From NCBI GenBank assembly GCA_030279155.1, contig CM059042.1, positions 19,008,692 through 19,072,691 on the forward strand: DNA of 64,000 nucleotides. Direction: 5' to 3'. Origin of the DNA: Forsythia viridissima. Lineage: Eukaryota; Streptophyta; Magnoliopsida; Lamiales; Oleaceae. Below the pieces are notes generated by a model that saw only the letters and a list, made by a program, of their open reading frames with translations, made no database searches and was not told the origin of the DNA. The translations under genes and the position numbers were made by a program. Of the stretch, positions 47,869 to 59,347 are shown piece after piece (position 1 is the first letter of the stretch; each line of letters starts with the position of its first letter).

Positions 47869-48260
47869 CTAACTATCTAACTTCTGCCCCTTTCCTTGGC
47901 CCTTGTGGATCGTGAGATTCAGCGAAATCTCGACATCTTTTTCTTCCGATAAACTTGCTAACAGTTTGAACATGCTAGGCAAGTCTTCATTTATCTCTTT
48001 GCCCATAGATTTGTCCAATCCAACGCTATTAGATTCCCCCTCAACGAACCCCCCACTCGGTTGACCGTTATCCCACTTGAAATATGTGCATTCTTCTTCA
48101 CTGCAGTAGAAAAAAAGACTCCCTTTGGTTTTTAACACCTTAACTACTTGCATCCATTTTACATATCCCTTCCCACATCGTGGGCATCGTCGTTTTTGCT
48201 TGCAATCCTCTAACAAGTGACTGAACTTTCTACAACCGTAGCATATTCCTTCATTGCTTC
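47869..48260 (-). CDS. Zinc knuckle plus GRF zinc-finger protein exon
   Basis: The open exon starts after a CAG acceptor at 48261 and runs to a stop at 47869. No ATG leads the frame, so an upstream exon must exist or the gene is partial. The first residues form a CX2CX4HX4C zinc knuckle (CYGCRKFSHLLEDC). A GRF-type finger follows: CPRCGKGYVKW, then FYCSEEECTYFKWDNG. The last 70 residues are acidic and polar. Proteins with this pairing are frequent in plants, often near MULE-derived genes, and their role is not known. It is convergent with the FAR1-type relic, 218 bp away. No internal stop is present. It may be a host gene fragment or transposon cargo. Confidence 0.55.
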
Positions 48261-49422
48261 CTGAAATGACAATAGCTATACCATAATGCAAAGAGATTAA
48301 TCACGATCTTTCTCAAATCATCAATCAAATATATAGTTAACTAGTCAAGTCATTGACTCCTCCAAAATGCAACATTAATCCCAAATTATGAGAATAGAGA
48401 AAGATCAAAATCTCATTATAATTGGGTATTACACAAGAAACATTAAATAGATAATGTGATTTTACATAAAAACACTATCATTATTGATTGAAAATGAAGG
48501 TTTGCAAGTTAAACTGCAGCACTATTAGAACACTGAAAGCAATGTTTACTACACAAAACATTAGAAAGTTGCACAGGTTTTCTATAAAAACTTCTTTGTT
48601 ATATAACATGTTATTCTTCTCATGAACTTTTTATTACGAAATCAAGTACACAAGAAGGAATTTTAGGGACTTTTTTGTGTGTGAGAGAGGTTCGAAACAT
48701 AGCTCTCACATTTAGCTACTCTGAACTAGTGGAACTTGGTTGTGCAGTTTGCTTATTTTCTGATTATGCTGTGGCAAAGAAGGGACAGTTCTGAATCATT
48801 ATAAAATCAGTACGTGTGCTTCATTTGTTTTCTGATTATATAGCTTTCAACTGTATGAATTGCCAACAGAAGCAAAAATAAAACCCTACCAAATACCAAT
48901 TTATCCAGTAGAAACAAAAAAAGAAGCCAATCAAGTAGAAACTGAAGAAAGATACCAACTAAATGTTTCAGTCGAGGATCTGCAAGAAAGATACCAACTA
49001 AATGGGCGGAAAAGGGGATAGTTTTTGCTGGAAAAGAGGACTGCCTTTGCTGAAAATGAAACGAGGATTTACCTGGATGAAAAAGGGTTTTCACTTTGCT
49101 GGAAAAGGGCCTGCCTTTGCCGGAAATGCCTTTGCCGAAAATGAAAATGGGATTGCAGACTGCTGGAAAAGGGAAAATGCCTTTGCCGGAAATAAAAATG
49201 GAAATTGGAAATAAAAATGGAAATTTGCTGGATGAAATGAAAGAATTTCAATTGTTATTTGGTCAGATTGAGGGGGGCAAATTGGTCATTCTACTTGTCG
49301 CGGTAAACGCCGCAGTAAAGAAGGGTGTACAAGAAGAATTTTCCTATATGTATGATGTATTTTCATTACAAGTTCTTAATAATATATATGTATGTATGTT
49401 CAAACTTGTGATATTGAATGTA
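48261..49422. other. Gene-free stretch with CTTTGC(C)GGAAA repeats
   Basis: No gene is supported. From 49002 to 49240 short units such as GCTGGAAAAGGG, CTTTGCCGGAAATG and GAAAATGAAA recur irregularly and create long frames in several phases (for example 49096-49437), which look like by-products of the repeats. Confidence 0.5.
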
Positions 49423-49615
49423 AGAGTGGTGATATAGCACCCATAGTGGATACTAATTGTAGTGCCTAATGTCCACGTGATATTACTACTTTAGTTATTT
49501 TTTAAAAAATTCAAAAAGTTGTCAGCAACTTTTTAAAAAGTAACCAATATGGTGATGACACGTGGACAGTGGGTACCATAATTAATGTCCACTGTAGGTG
49601 CTATATCATTACTCT
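49423..49615. mobile_element. hAT-type MITE, 193 bp
   Basis: The terminal inverted repeats are AGAGTGGTGATATAGCACC on the left and AGAGTAATGATATAGCACC on the right (read inward). Similarity continues through GTGGA and GTCCACGTG blocks. Flanks TGAATGTA (49415-49422) and TGAATATA (49616-49623) match at 7 of 8 bases, fitting an 8-bp hAT target duplication. No ORF is present. Confidence 0.8.
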
Positions 49616-50088
49616 TGAATATAATTGCACATTTCGTTTCTTATATTATTAAGACAATGATATGGTTCTGAAAAATTTTCTGTCAAAAATTTAGTATTTG
49701 TTTTTATCATATAACATGTCTGATTAAGATATAATGCCCAACATGACCTAAACAATGTAACAAGTGACCCATGTTGAACTTTTGAATCCCCCTTTATATT
49801 AGGTCACGTAGGTGTTATTCTTAAAGCATTTTCTACTATGCTCTTTAATTTAAAGAGTATATTTTTCAATATAAAGAATATTTTGACAAAAAAATTTAAA
49901 AACAAAGAGTGGAAGTCTAACAAGACTTTTTATATTTTGTTTATTTCAATAAATAATTATGGCCCAACATTTTTCTTTATTTTCTTTAGTTGTTTCCTTT
50001 AAAGAAGTGCATAGAAAATTGTGAAAATTACATATGAAAACACTAAAAATAATATATAAAAAGTGGGTTTGGCTCTCTACATTTGGAG

Positions 50089-50482
50089 CGGGGGCGGATG
50101 CCCTATTCTCCACCCCAAGTATTAATTAGTTAAAAAAAAAAAATTTCTTTACTAGGCCCAATGATAAATATAATTGGCCCAGCCACCCAAGTACAAAACC
50201 AATAAACTTGAAGCCCATTTTCCATTATTCCATCACCAATTAGTATTGGATTGTTGATTAAATTCAGCCCATTCCATTTCTTTTGCTAATTTTATATCTT
50301 GAATATTTTTGTGCAATGACTTATTGTAAACTTTTTAATGATTATGACTTATTTGAAAATATTATATTCTCATTCTCATTAAAATAGGGTAAAAAAAAAA
50401 TTTCGGGGGCGCTGCCCCCGAACCCCCATATAATTTCTCCTCCTCCAGTCTACCCCCATACCATATCCTAGCTCCGCCCCTG
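50089..50482. mobile_element. hAT-type MITE, 394 bp
   Basis: A perfect 8-bp duplication ATTTGGAG flanks the element (50081-50088 and 50483-50490). The left end reads CGGGGGCGGATG, and the right end read inward reads CAGGGGCGGAGC. An 8-bp duplication with CAGGGGCGGAG-type ends indicates hAT. Near the right end is a strong stem, GGGGGCGCTGCCCCC (about 50404-50418). The right half is shared with the element at 61076-61722. Confidence 0.85.
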
Positions 50483-50490
50483 ATTTGGAG

Positions 50491-52460
50491 AGTCATATCC
50501 ACTCTTTTTATTTTGATTTTTAAAAATATAAAAATTGTTGGACTAGTTAAAATAAAGATTAGCTCTCTACAACAAAGATAATGTGATACATAAAAAGAAC
50601 TTCTTGGAAATGCTCTTAAGTATATTTGGTAAAAATAGGTGTATTAAGGTTAATTGTGATCAAGACATCAAGTATGTATCGTATGTTGAATTTAATAGAA
50701 TTAAACAGCACAATTGTTGACCTAGAAATCTACACTATTCACGTGTCAATAGATCTTCAATTAATTATCTACTAGCCTATATATTATTTGTACACTTGAA
50801 CAATCGTTAGGCACCAAGATCACCGAGAAAAAAAGAGACGACGACCGTTGACACTCTAACGATCAACTTAACTGTTGGTATAAACGTGTATGGGAAATGT
50901 GGGTGTGTGAGAGACATGCAAGCCAAGATTTGACTAGATTTTTAGGGTGGAGAATAATACATAATTTGGAATAAATGGAGGTCTGTTATTTATAAGGAGA
51001 TAGTTCTAATTGATTTAGAGAAGGAATCAATTAGTTATTTGATGTGATTCTCTTTTCTTATGGATAAGGCTGAATCCAATAATATCGCAATCTCCTAGAT
51101 CCCGGTCATAATCTGTATCAATCTCTAAGATTGCGTTGCTAATTCTTAAGAGATTGATATGGAGTTTCCTTGTGAGTATGGTCTTTTTAATCAGATATAA
51201 TTATTTCCTAGATTATCTCCTTGGCACCTGGAATAGTAGATTGCCAGTAGACTCCACTGGGTGCGATGCCTTCAACAAGGAATTGGGGTTTAATGAAGTA
51301 GCGAAGCACTTCTAGGGACTTGTTTGGGCGAAGTGTCGAAGAGTCGGGGCATTGGGTGCGAAATGCGAATGCGACTACCTCGCGTGGCATGGACGAGTGC
51401 CAAGGTGGCCTTTGCTGAAGCCCTTTGACTGACATGGATGCTTTGCCAATTTCGAGCGATAACAACAATAAATAATGTTATAACTTGATTTTCTTATTTA
51501 ATAACATTCAATATTATTCAATCTACATTAATGAACAATCTAATTGTGCTTTCACTTGGTGTGAGATTAATGGATACAGACATGTTCTCACGTCTAACGT
51601 TGATTAGTTGATGTGTCTAGTAATGTGAGTATTGTGTCTCAATTCTCTATTTTCTTTGATTTCCAATTAATTAAACTACTTTTTTACTGTTAATAAGTGG
51701 AATATAAATTTGAGTTGATATCTTACCAAATTGTATTAAGTTTTGAGAAATTGATTCAGTGCAAATATTAAGTTTTGAGTATCAATCGGAGGCCAGATTT
51801 AATGCTCTAGCTTGTGTAATTTTATCTTTCAATATCATTTATAAACTGATAAAAGTTCATGCCTAACTTCTTGTCGCCATATTTAATATTGTCGTTTGTA
51901 CTTTTATCTTTCAATGTCATTTATAAACTGATAAGGGGTTATGCCTAAACTGTTGTCGCCTGTCTAATCTAATTGGTGGGCAAAGGATTCAATCCAATAT
52001 GGTTTGCAAACATGACAGGTTGATTTAGGTGTACAAACTTAAGATGATAGCAACTCATAAAATGTTTGTCCGTGTCGGTTTGTTTAGACATATTTAATCT
52101 ATTAAAATGTGCTTAATGAATGTAACGTCTCAGAATTATTATTATTATTTTTTTGTCACTGTCATTTTTTATTCAATCTTATTATGGCTTATAAAATTTA
52201 AATAAAATAATTACTTAATAATAATAAAATAATTTTATTTAACATATTTATTAATAATTATGAGCTTAAATTTTAGTTATTTTATAATAGTTCGTAAAAT
52301 ATTATTTTATAATAGTTATTTCAAGTAGTTAGAGAATAATATATTATTTATTATATTTAATATTCTACAAGGATCGTCTTGTATTTAATAAATATATTTA
52401 CTTAGAAGGAAGACTTTAGATATTTTGATAGTAACTTTGGCGTAAATAATTCTTAGCGTA
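50491..52460. other. Gene-free stretch, possible LTR remnant
   Basis: No gene is supported. A minus-strand frame at 51208-51468 (86 codons) lies in a GC-richer patch (51230-51430) typical of LTR-type DNA, but no paired LTR or target duplication was found. Small direct repeats with TTATCTTTCAATRTCATTTATAAACTGATAA occur near 51830 and 51900. Confidence 0.4.
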
Positions 52461-53668
52461 TGCTTTTAGTGCATTTTTAATCTCTAACTTTTTATTTTTA
52501 ACTAGAAGGTCCTAACCTATGTCATTGGAGTACAAAAGTGGTCCCTATCAACAGATTCCGTTCAAATGCGTATTTAGTTACTCGCGTAGAGTGAAATCTC
52601 ATTTAATTTGTTTTTACTTATAGAGGTAAAATCGTCAGTTCCTTTACTTCTCCTTTGATAGGTTTCTGCAAACAAATTCTTCTTATCCTCAACACACTCT
52701 CGACTGCAAACCCCCAACTCGGAGTTCTCTCCACTGAAAAACTCAATATGTCCAATTGAATCCTCAATCCAACCCCTAATTCCAATGAAAAATCCGCACC
52801 TCAGCAATCTGATTAGTTTTAAAACCCCCCAACTAAAATTCAGCATTAGTAAACCAACATTTCAGTACCAAAAACCCTAACCCACAAAAAAGGAAAGAGA
52901 AAGATCCGATTCAATTAATCACAGCCCGTTTTTGGAAAAAAATAATAATAATAAAAGCAAAAACCAAAGGAAATGCTTTCAAAGAATAACCAAATCGAAA
53001 AATCATCCAAAAATTTCCAAAACCAAAAACGTCATTTCATACCCAAAACAAAATTCAAGCTAATTAAAATTAAGTTAAACTAAACTAAATTTTCACATTT
53101 AATTCTATTTTTATTTTAACAATTCTCTATCTTGGCCAGCCACAAAATGAAGAACATTTGTAGGAAGTCACAAGAAGATCTCAGTTTTTTTTCTTAGCAA
53201 TTTCACAATTGTTTTTTAAAAAAAACAATCAAATCGGTTCCTCAAGCTCTTTTCTTCTTCATAAAATCATATAAGAATGTGTATGCATAGGTTGCCTTGG
53301 TTCACGCTGTAGTGTGTGCGTGCGTGAGAAATGTCTAGCGAGGTTTATTTTGGGGTAAAAATGAGGGAGAAAAGTTTTAGTGAAAAAAAAGAGAGAGAGA
53401 AAGTGTATGTATATGTAGCAATTGTTTGCTGAAATCAACTAAAGAAGAAGTAAAGAGAATTGGCGTTTTTGTCTTTACAAGTAAAAAACAAATTAAAGGA
53501 GAGTTCACTCCACGCGAGTAACTAACGGCGCATTTAAACGAAATCCGTCTATAGGGACTATTTTCGAATTTAATGGCATAGGTTAGGGACATTTTAGTAA
53601 AAATTAAAAGGTTAAGGACAAAAAACATACTAAAAACATGCATGAGAGACCATTTGCACTAAAATCCC
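52461..53668. mobile_element. 1.2-kb TIR element, MULE-like
   Basis: Inverted ends of about 160-185 bp (52461-52620 and 53482-53668) share TTTTAGTGCA, CCTAACCTATG, GTCCCTAT, GATTCCGTTCAAATGCG-like and TAGTTACTCGCG blocks in the same order. The TIR layout resembles that of the 5.8-kb MULE (GACGGATTCCGT..). The interior has no convincing ORF; a minus-strand frame at 52574-52846 is unrecognised. No target duplication was identified, so the borders are approximate. Confidence 0.65.
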
Positions 53669-55678
53669 CTTGCATTTCAAGGGTGGGGAAACTTATCTTT
53701 CCCACTAGTCTATGTGGCAAGACACCTCAACAACTTGAGCCCACATGAAAATTTAAAAAAAAGGGCCAACCCTTCCTCCCCCCATACAGCCTCCTCTCAT
53801 TTCTGCGCCCCCCATTTCAGCTCCCCCAATCTCTCTCTTCCTGTTCCAATCAATCTACAATATGTGCCCTAGAAATCCACCGCCGTGGAACCACGCTAGC
53901 GACCCACCATTGTCGTCACAGTGTGCTCATACGCACCTCTCTCTCCTTTGTTGCCGCGTTTTACCGCCGCTTTCTTCCTCATTGAGTGCCCTCGCTGTTT
54001 CGATCGCTCCTCTATCGCCGTGTTTGTTCCGGTCGCACAGCTCCTGCACTTGCCTTAAAAACGACAGCTGAATCCGGTATGAGCATCATTTCGCAATTTC
54101 ATGTCATTGGATTTTTTATTAAAAAAACAACCGGATACTTATTATTGTGTTTATTGCGAACCGGTGAATGTGGTCGGAAAACTACATCTGAGGGTCGGAA
54201 AAATTATTTCTACCCAATGATTTTATAATGATAAGGTTTGTATGTGTTCTTGAAATCTAAAAACGCCATCCACAATGCCATAGGGAACCTTAATAGATCT
54301 ATTAGCAATAGGGGTTATCTCCTATCTTCAGTGGGCAAGTGTCACATTGGATGTGGGCAAAATAACACTGGAGATAGGAGATCACTCCTATTTAGCAAAT
54401 TATAAAATAATTGAAGTCAGTTTTAACTCACCTAATTCAAATTGCATATACATAAATGAGAAGATTAACATTAGCATGAAAATTCGATCAAGCACTCCCA
54501 ATCTTTTGGTCTCTCCTTGCGATGCATGAATTAGTAAGGCAACTAGGGTATTTAAAGTTTGGAGGAGATTTGCATTGAATTATAGAGCAAACTTGTTCAT
54601 GTTGGGATGTAAGCCCAAAACTAATTCAACTGCTATAATAGTTCTTTGAATAAATAATACACTATTTCTTTATTTCTTTATTTATTTGAATAATGCATTT
54701 TTTTTTTTAATTTGAGCATACAATGAAGGGTCGTCGATTACTTTGTGATAATTTAAGTTGAGTGCTTGCGTAAAGAAGCACACATAGATACAACTTATAT
54801 TTCGATTAAGAATTAGTTAATCCTAGATTGATGAACAGAGGTTGAAACTTTGTTTTGACACAGTAGTGATATTAGTGTACTTGGTAGTGTATTGGACATG
54901 AACATTGGATAGAGTTTATATCTATAGCTAGATCGACTGAAGAATGAAACTCTACATGACTGTTTTACGGATTGCATAAATTTTGTACAAAATAGTGGAC
55001 ACCATTGGTGAGTTCGATGGTCTTTAATGTGCTAATGAGTGGGTTCAATTAATATGATCCAATACCTTGGTATGTTGGGAGTTTAGAGTGCATGGAGTAT
55101 TGGACACGTATCCGTGTTAGAAAATCTTCGCTTTATTTGATAGGGCGAATGAGTCTAACTTGAGTATTATCTGTTGAGCAGTTTTAATCTGAACTCAATA
55201 GTTAATGACGTCTAAATGACGTAAGTGATTTGTTCACAAGAAAAAGTTGTTCTAGAAAATGCGAGCTTAAAAAATAAAACAATTATAGGGGGCAAAATAG
55301 TAATTTTAGTTTGTCTATAATTATCGGATGTCCCACAAGAGTGAGATATGAACTTAGTAAAGTTTGAGGATACAATTATGGGGTAATAATATTTCTCTTT
55401 TGTGATTTTATATAATTAAAGAATTTAGTCTTTGACTTTTAGTGGAGTGAGTCGAGTTTAATAATTATACTGTACAATCTGAACTGAAATAATTGTATCT
55501 AATTATTGGAGTTTGAATTATGTAGGTTCCTTTGGTAGCTCCAAAAATAATTGAAGTTCGAGAGTTATAGAGTTGACTAAGTCAACTCAGACGAAATCAA
55601 CCTATTGATCAAGTCAAACTAAAGTATAACCAAGTCAAAATTTGGGTTGACCAAGTCATAAAAGTAGCTTTAACTTAG
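53669..55678. other. Gene-free stretch, possible copia LTR
   Basis: 53760-54070 is C-rich with a Pro/Ser/Leu frame (53862-54071) that lacks family features. From 54601 the sequence TGTTGGGATGTAAGCCCA looks like the start of a Ty1/copia-type LTR, and the following kilobase has LTR-like texture. The end could lie near 57160, interrupted by the Harbinger MITE. No second LTR is present. Confidence 0.3.
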
Positions 55679-56060
55679 AACTTGAATTTTGTGAATCCAA
55701 TATAGTTCTAATAGAGAGTATGTTTGGCTAATTTTTTTTTAAAATTCATTTTTAACTATATGTTTTATGGGACCAATAACTTTTATCAACTTTTCAAATC
55801 ACATTTTATCAATTTTTAATAAAAACTCCTAAAATATTACTTTTAAACCACCCCAAATAGGCACTCAACTTGAAATTTGTGAGTCCAATATAGTTGGAAA
55901 TCCTAATACAGAGTATGTTTGGCTAAATTTTTTTAAAATTCATTTTCAAACTATATATTTTATAGGACTCATAACTTTTATCAACTTTCAACTCATATTT
56001 TATCAAAATTTAATAAAAACTCATAAAATACTACTTTTAAACTACATCAAATAGGCACTC
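55679..56060. repeat. 190-bp tandem duplication, two units
   Basis: Two direct copies (about 55679-55867 and 55868-56060) each contain GAGTATGTTTGGCTAA, TAACTTTTATCAACTTT and CAAATAGGCACTCAAC. No ORF is present. Confidence 0.8.
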
Positions 56061-56233
56061 AACTAGAATTGAAACAAGAAAAACCATAGACCTATTTATG
56101 GACCTAATGGTCCGTCCATAACATTATTCTACACGCTTCACTACTCGAAATCTGTGTGAGAAAAAGAGAGAATATTTAAATCTGTTTTTCAATTTTTCTC
56201 AAACACTTCTAGAATTGGGATTTGGGATTCTTA

Positions 56234-57036
56234 GAGCATCTCAAATGTACTCCATCTATTGAAGTCTACGTGATAAGTAAAATAGACTGACTTTCAGTTT
56301 ATATTGCACTACGTCTATTGAATAGACGGTCAAATAAAAACTCATCTTCAATAGGTTTTGTCTAAAACTAAGATTATCGCTTATGTGTCAATATTATTTT
56401 TTTAAATTGACGGGTCTTCAATTTTTATTTCACTCGTCTGAATTTTTTTTATATAATAAAATGCCAAGTAAAATTTAAATTTGTTCACTCCATCTAGAAG
56501 TCCGTCTAATTTAGACGGACTTCTAGATGAAGTCTATTTTTTAGTGTGCCACATCAGCTAGACGGAGTCTTCGTTAGCATGCGTTGGAGAGGGTCTTCAA
56601 TTTTTATTTCCCTCGTCTGACTTTTTTTTAAAAGCATTTCTAATACACTCTGTCTATTGAAGTCTATGTGACAGGTAAAATAAATGTACTTCCAGTTCCC
56701 GTGGCACTACGTCTATGAAATAGACGATCAAATTAAAAATTCATCTTCAATAGGTTCCGTCTAAAAATAATATTACCGCTTATGTGACATTAATTTTTTT
56801 TTAAATTGGCATGTTTTCAATTTTCTTTACCTCGTCCGATTTTTTTTTAATAAAATGCTAAATCACTCCGTCTAGAAATCCGTCTAAATTTAGATGGAAT
56901 TTATGTTTTGGTGTGTCACATCAACTAGGCGGAATCCTCGTCGGCATGTATTGGAGAAAGTTGTTTTATAACTCCGTCTATCTATGCTTATGTAGCACGT
57001 TTAAACAACAATAGACAGAATGTATTGGAGATATTC
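56234..57036. mobile_element. Dimeric Harbinger-type MITE, 803 bp
   Basis: TTA flanks both sides (56231-56233 and 57037-57039). The ends are GAGCATCTC (left) and GAATATCTC (right, read inward), as in PIF/Harbinger MITEs with 3-bp TTA/TWA duplications. The inside consists of two direct copies of about 400 bp joined near 56632. Each has AGTCTATGTGA, ACTACGTCTAT, GACGG and CACATCA blocks, and the outer pair of ends is shared. No transposase frame is present. Confidence 0.75.
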
Positions 57037-57039
57037 TTA

Positions 57040-58308
57040 GTTCTTGATTTTGATGCCCATGTGTCGGTGTAATTTGATCTTTGAAGAATATTTAAAAAAA
57101 TGGAACCATCAAGGAATCAACAATTAGAATCTGCAGCTAGAATTAGTCATTGAATATGTATTTCACTTAAATATCTATGTGATCAGTGATGAAAAATTAC
57201 AACGCGCAGTAATTAATGTATCAAAGTTCCATTTCGTAGCTTTTCCAATAACATTTTTTAATTTTACTGATATCTACACACTAATAACTAATAGTTCAAT
57301 GTGAAAATCATTCTTGTGCATGTGTAATAACTTGTTTTGACTACACAAGTCGTTTAAAAAATTGGCATCTAGCATCAAGTAACAAAAATACAAAATGTCA
57401 TTTCTTACCTACCTAAAGATGTCTATGATGTCAATGACTGCAGTCGCTTGCCTTGCTTTTGTCAACCTTCGAGGAAAATGAACCTTAGGGATGTAAAGTG
57501 GAAGGCTGCCCTCTTTGGGACTTTTTTGTGATATTGGAAATATAATAAATTGTGCTTGAGAATATAGATTAGTCTTGATCTCATTTTGAAATTTAGCAAT
57601 GGTATGGTTTCGTTGATCTATAATAGTTAGAGTAGATTTTGCCAAATTTTAAAATGCCTCGTCCCGTGGTTCTTTGAAAATTTTGGATTGAACTTTTAAA
57701 AGTCGGTTGAGGAGTTTGAAATTTGAGCGAATATCCAATTATGTTGAAATCCTTGTGATAATGAGAAATTGGGATAGTCTTTCTACTCTAGATTGTAGAC
57801 TGTATTTGCTGGAGTAAGGATCATAGGTTGGCATTTTCACCGTGTTGAGAGACTTGACTTGATTAGAGTAGGCACAATGCTCAAATTGGTTAAAAACATA
57901 TGGATCCAAAGATATAGCCGTTATCGAAACAACTAATTGACACATGATTCCTTCCACAATGACTTTGAATCCGTTTGTGATTGATTTTAGTGAAAATTAC
58001 ATCAACTATTTATCATTATAAAAATAATTTCAAATTTATCAATTTAACTAATTATTTTAAAAATACTACATTGTTAATATTATATTAATTAATAAAATAA
58101 TAAATTAAATTCAAAATTAAACTTTAATTAGAATTAACTGCTTGTAAACCTTCTAAATAATCGCATCCATTAAAGTGAAAACCCCCAAATTAACAGGAAC
58201 TTCTACATTTACAAACCATAACAAAATCTTCCAAAATCTCACGCAAATCTTCTTCCAAAATCTCGAAATCTCAGTGCATTCTACACACTTTTTGGTTTCG
58301 GTTGAATA
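57040..58308. other. Unrecognised open frames on the minus strand
   Basis: Two minus-strand frames (57957-57739 and 57645-57409) lie in a non-repetitive, protein-like stretch. They may be pieces of one decayed coding sequence broken near 57650-57740. The residues (for example YVFNQFEHCAYSNQVKSL) match no family I recognise. AT-rich DNA follows to 58200. Confidence 0.3.
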
Positions 58309-58509
58309 ATGGAGACTTCAAATCGAAGAATAATAAGGTCGAAGATAGCGTCGCCTGGAGAAGAAACCATGTCGGAGTCGAACACATCCAGTCACCGGCT
58401 AATAACGTTTTCTACACCCACAAAATCACCCAAAATGAAAGAGACAACAAACTTGTTGAAGTTTATAGTTTGTTTTGTATTTGTAACAGTTGTAACATTT
58501 TCTGTTTAG
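58309..58509 (+). CDS. Hypothetical 66-aa protein with C-terminal TM
   Basis: The ORF begins METSNRRIIRSK and is rich in Ser, Thr and basic residues. It ends in a hydrophobic segment (FIVCFVFVTVVTFSV) that could be one membrane span. It is followed directly by a repeat area made of TGTTACA motifs, and its last 60 bases are part of that duplicated repeat. It is therefore more likely a chance or transposon-borne frame than a host gene. Confidence 0.3.
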   Translation: METSNRRIIRSKIASPGEETMSESNTSSHRLITFSTPTKSPKMKETTNLLKFIVCFVFVTVVTFSV

Positions 58510-59040
58510 TATTACTGTCTGATTCAGGTATTACAAATGATATTGTATATCAATGTCCTATACAGATGTTACAAAATGATATTTTGTATTAATGAATATG
58601 TTACAGATTATATTATGTTATTTTACACAACACATATTACATGAATTGATATTATGTATCACTAATGTTACATATGTTACAAATATTGAAATCATGAGTT
58701 TTATTTGTAAAATTTGGTATTGTGTTACACATCTATATCATAGTGATGTTACACAGTATCAATAGATTTTTAGAGTCTAATGTGTATACTAATACGAACT
58801 TGTTGAAATTTGGAGTTGGTTTTGCAGTTGTAATATTTGTAACATTTCAATTTAGTATTACGGTCTGATACAGACGTTACATATTATTTTATCATTGGAT
58901 ATGTTACAGATTATTTTATGTTATTTTACACAGCACATGTTACATGAATTGGTATTCTGTATCACTGATATTTTACATATCAATTTGTAACACAGATGTT
59001 ACAAATGTTGAAATTGAAAAGAATATAAGTTTGGTTTGTA
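58448..59040. repeat. TGTTACA-rich tandem duplication
   Basis: Two direct copies (about 58448-58700 and 58797-59020) share CTTGTTGAA, TTTAGTATTAC, GATATGTTACAGATTA-like and ATGTTATTTTACACA blocks. The motif TGTTACA or its inverse occurs about 15-18 times. It resembles in style the GATACTGTTTT array at 22-24 kb but has a different motif. Confidence 0.7.
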
Positions 59041-59347
59041 GTTATTACAGATATTTTTGATACAAATGATATATATGTGACAGTTATAATAATAAAAGAT
59101 TTTGTCATATATATATTCCAATCAATTATGATTTTTAAGAATTCGATTACTATAATTAACAATAAAATATTCTATAATATATGAATTCTCATCAAATCCG
59201 TTATAATCATTCAGTTGCTATATGTAATATATAATATAATAAATTAAAATAATAGTTTTTAAAAAAGAGTATTTTAAGAATAAATGAAACAAGAAAGAAT
59301 TTTTAAAATTATTTTCAAAAAGTTGCTTATTTATAAAAAAATCGCTT

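Noticed and set aside
49096..49437. 113-codon plus-strand ORF as a gene
   Set aside because: It lies over irregular purine-rich repeats that leave several frames open at once. No domain is seen.
51208..51468. 86-codon minus-strand ORF as a gene
   Set aside because: It sits in a GC-rich LTR-like patch, and no homologous family was recognised.
50872..51540. Solo LTR
   Set aside because: The sequence starts TGTTGG, but no matching 5-bp target duplication or clear CA end was found.
53862..54071. Proline/serine-rich small protein
   Set aside because: It is a C-rich low-complexity frame with overlapping open frames and no conserved motif.
54601..57160. Complete copia LTR
   Set aside because: The start looks LTR-like, but the end is uncertain, there is no partner LTR, and other repeats interrupt the interval.
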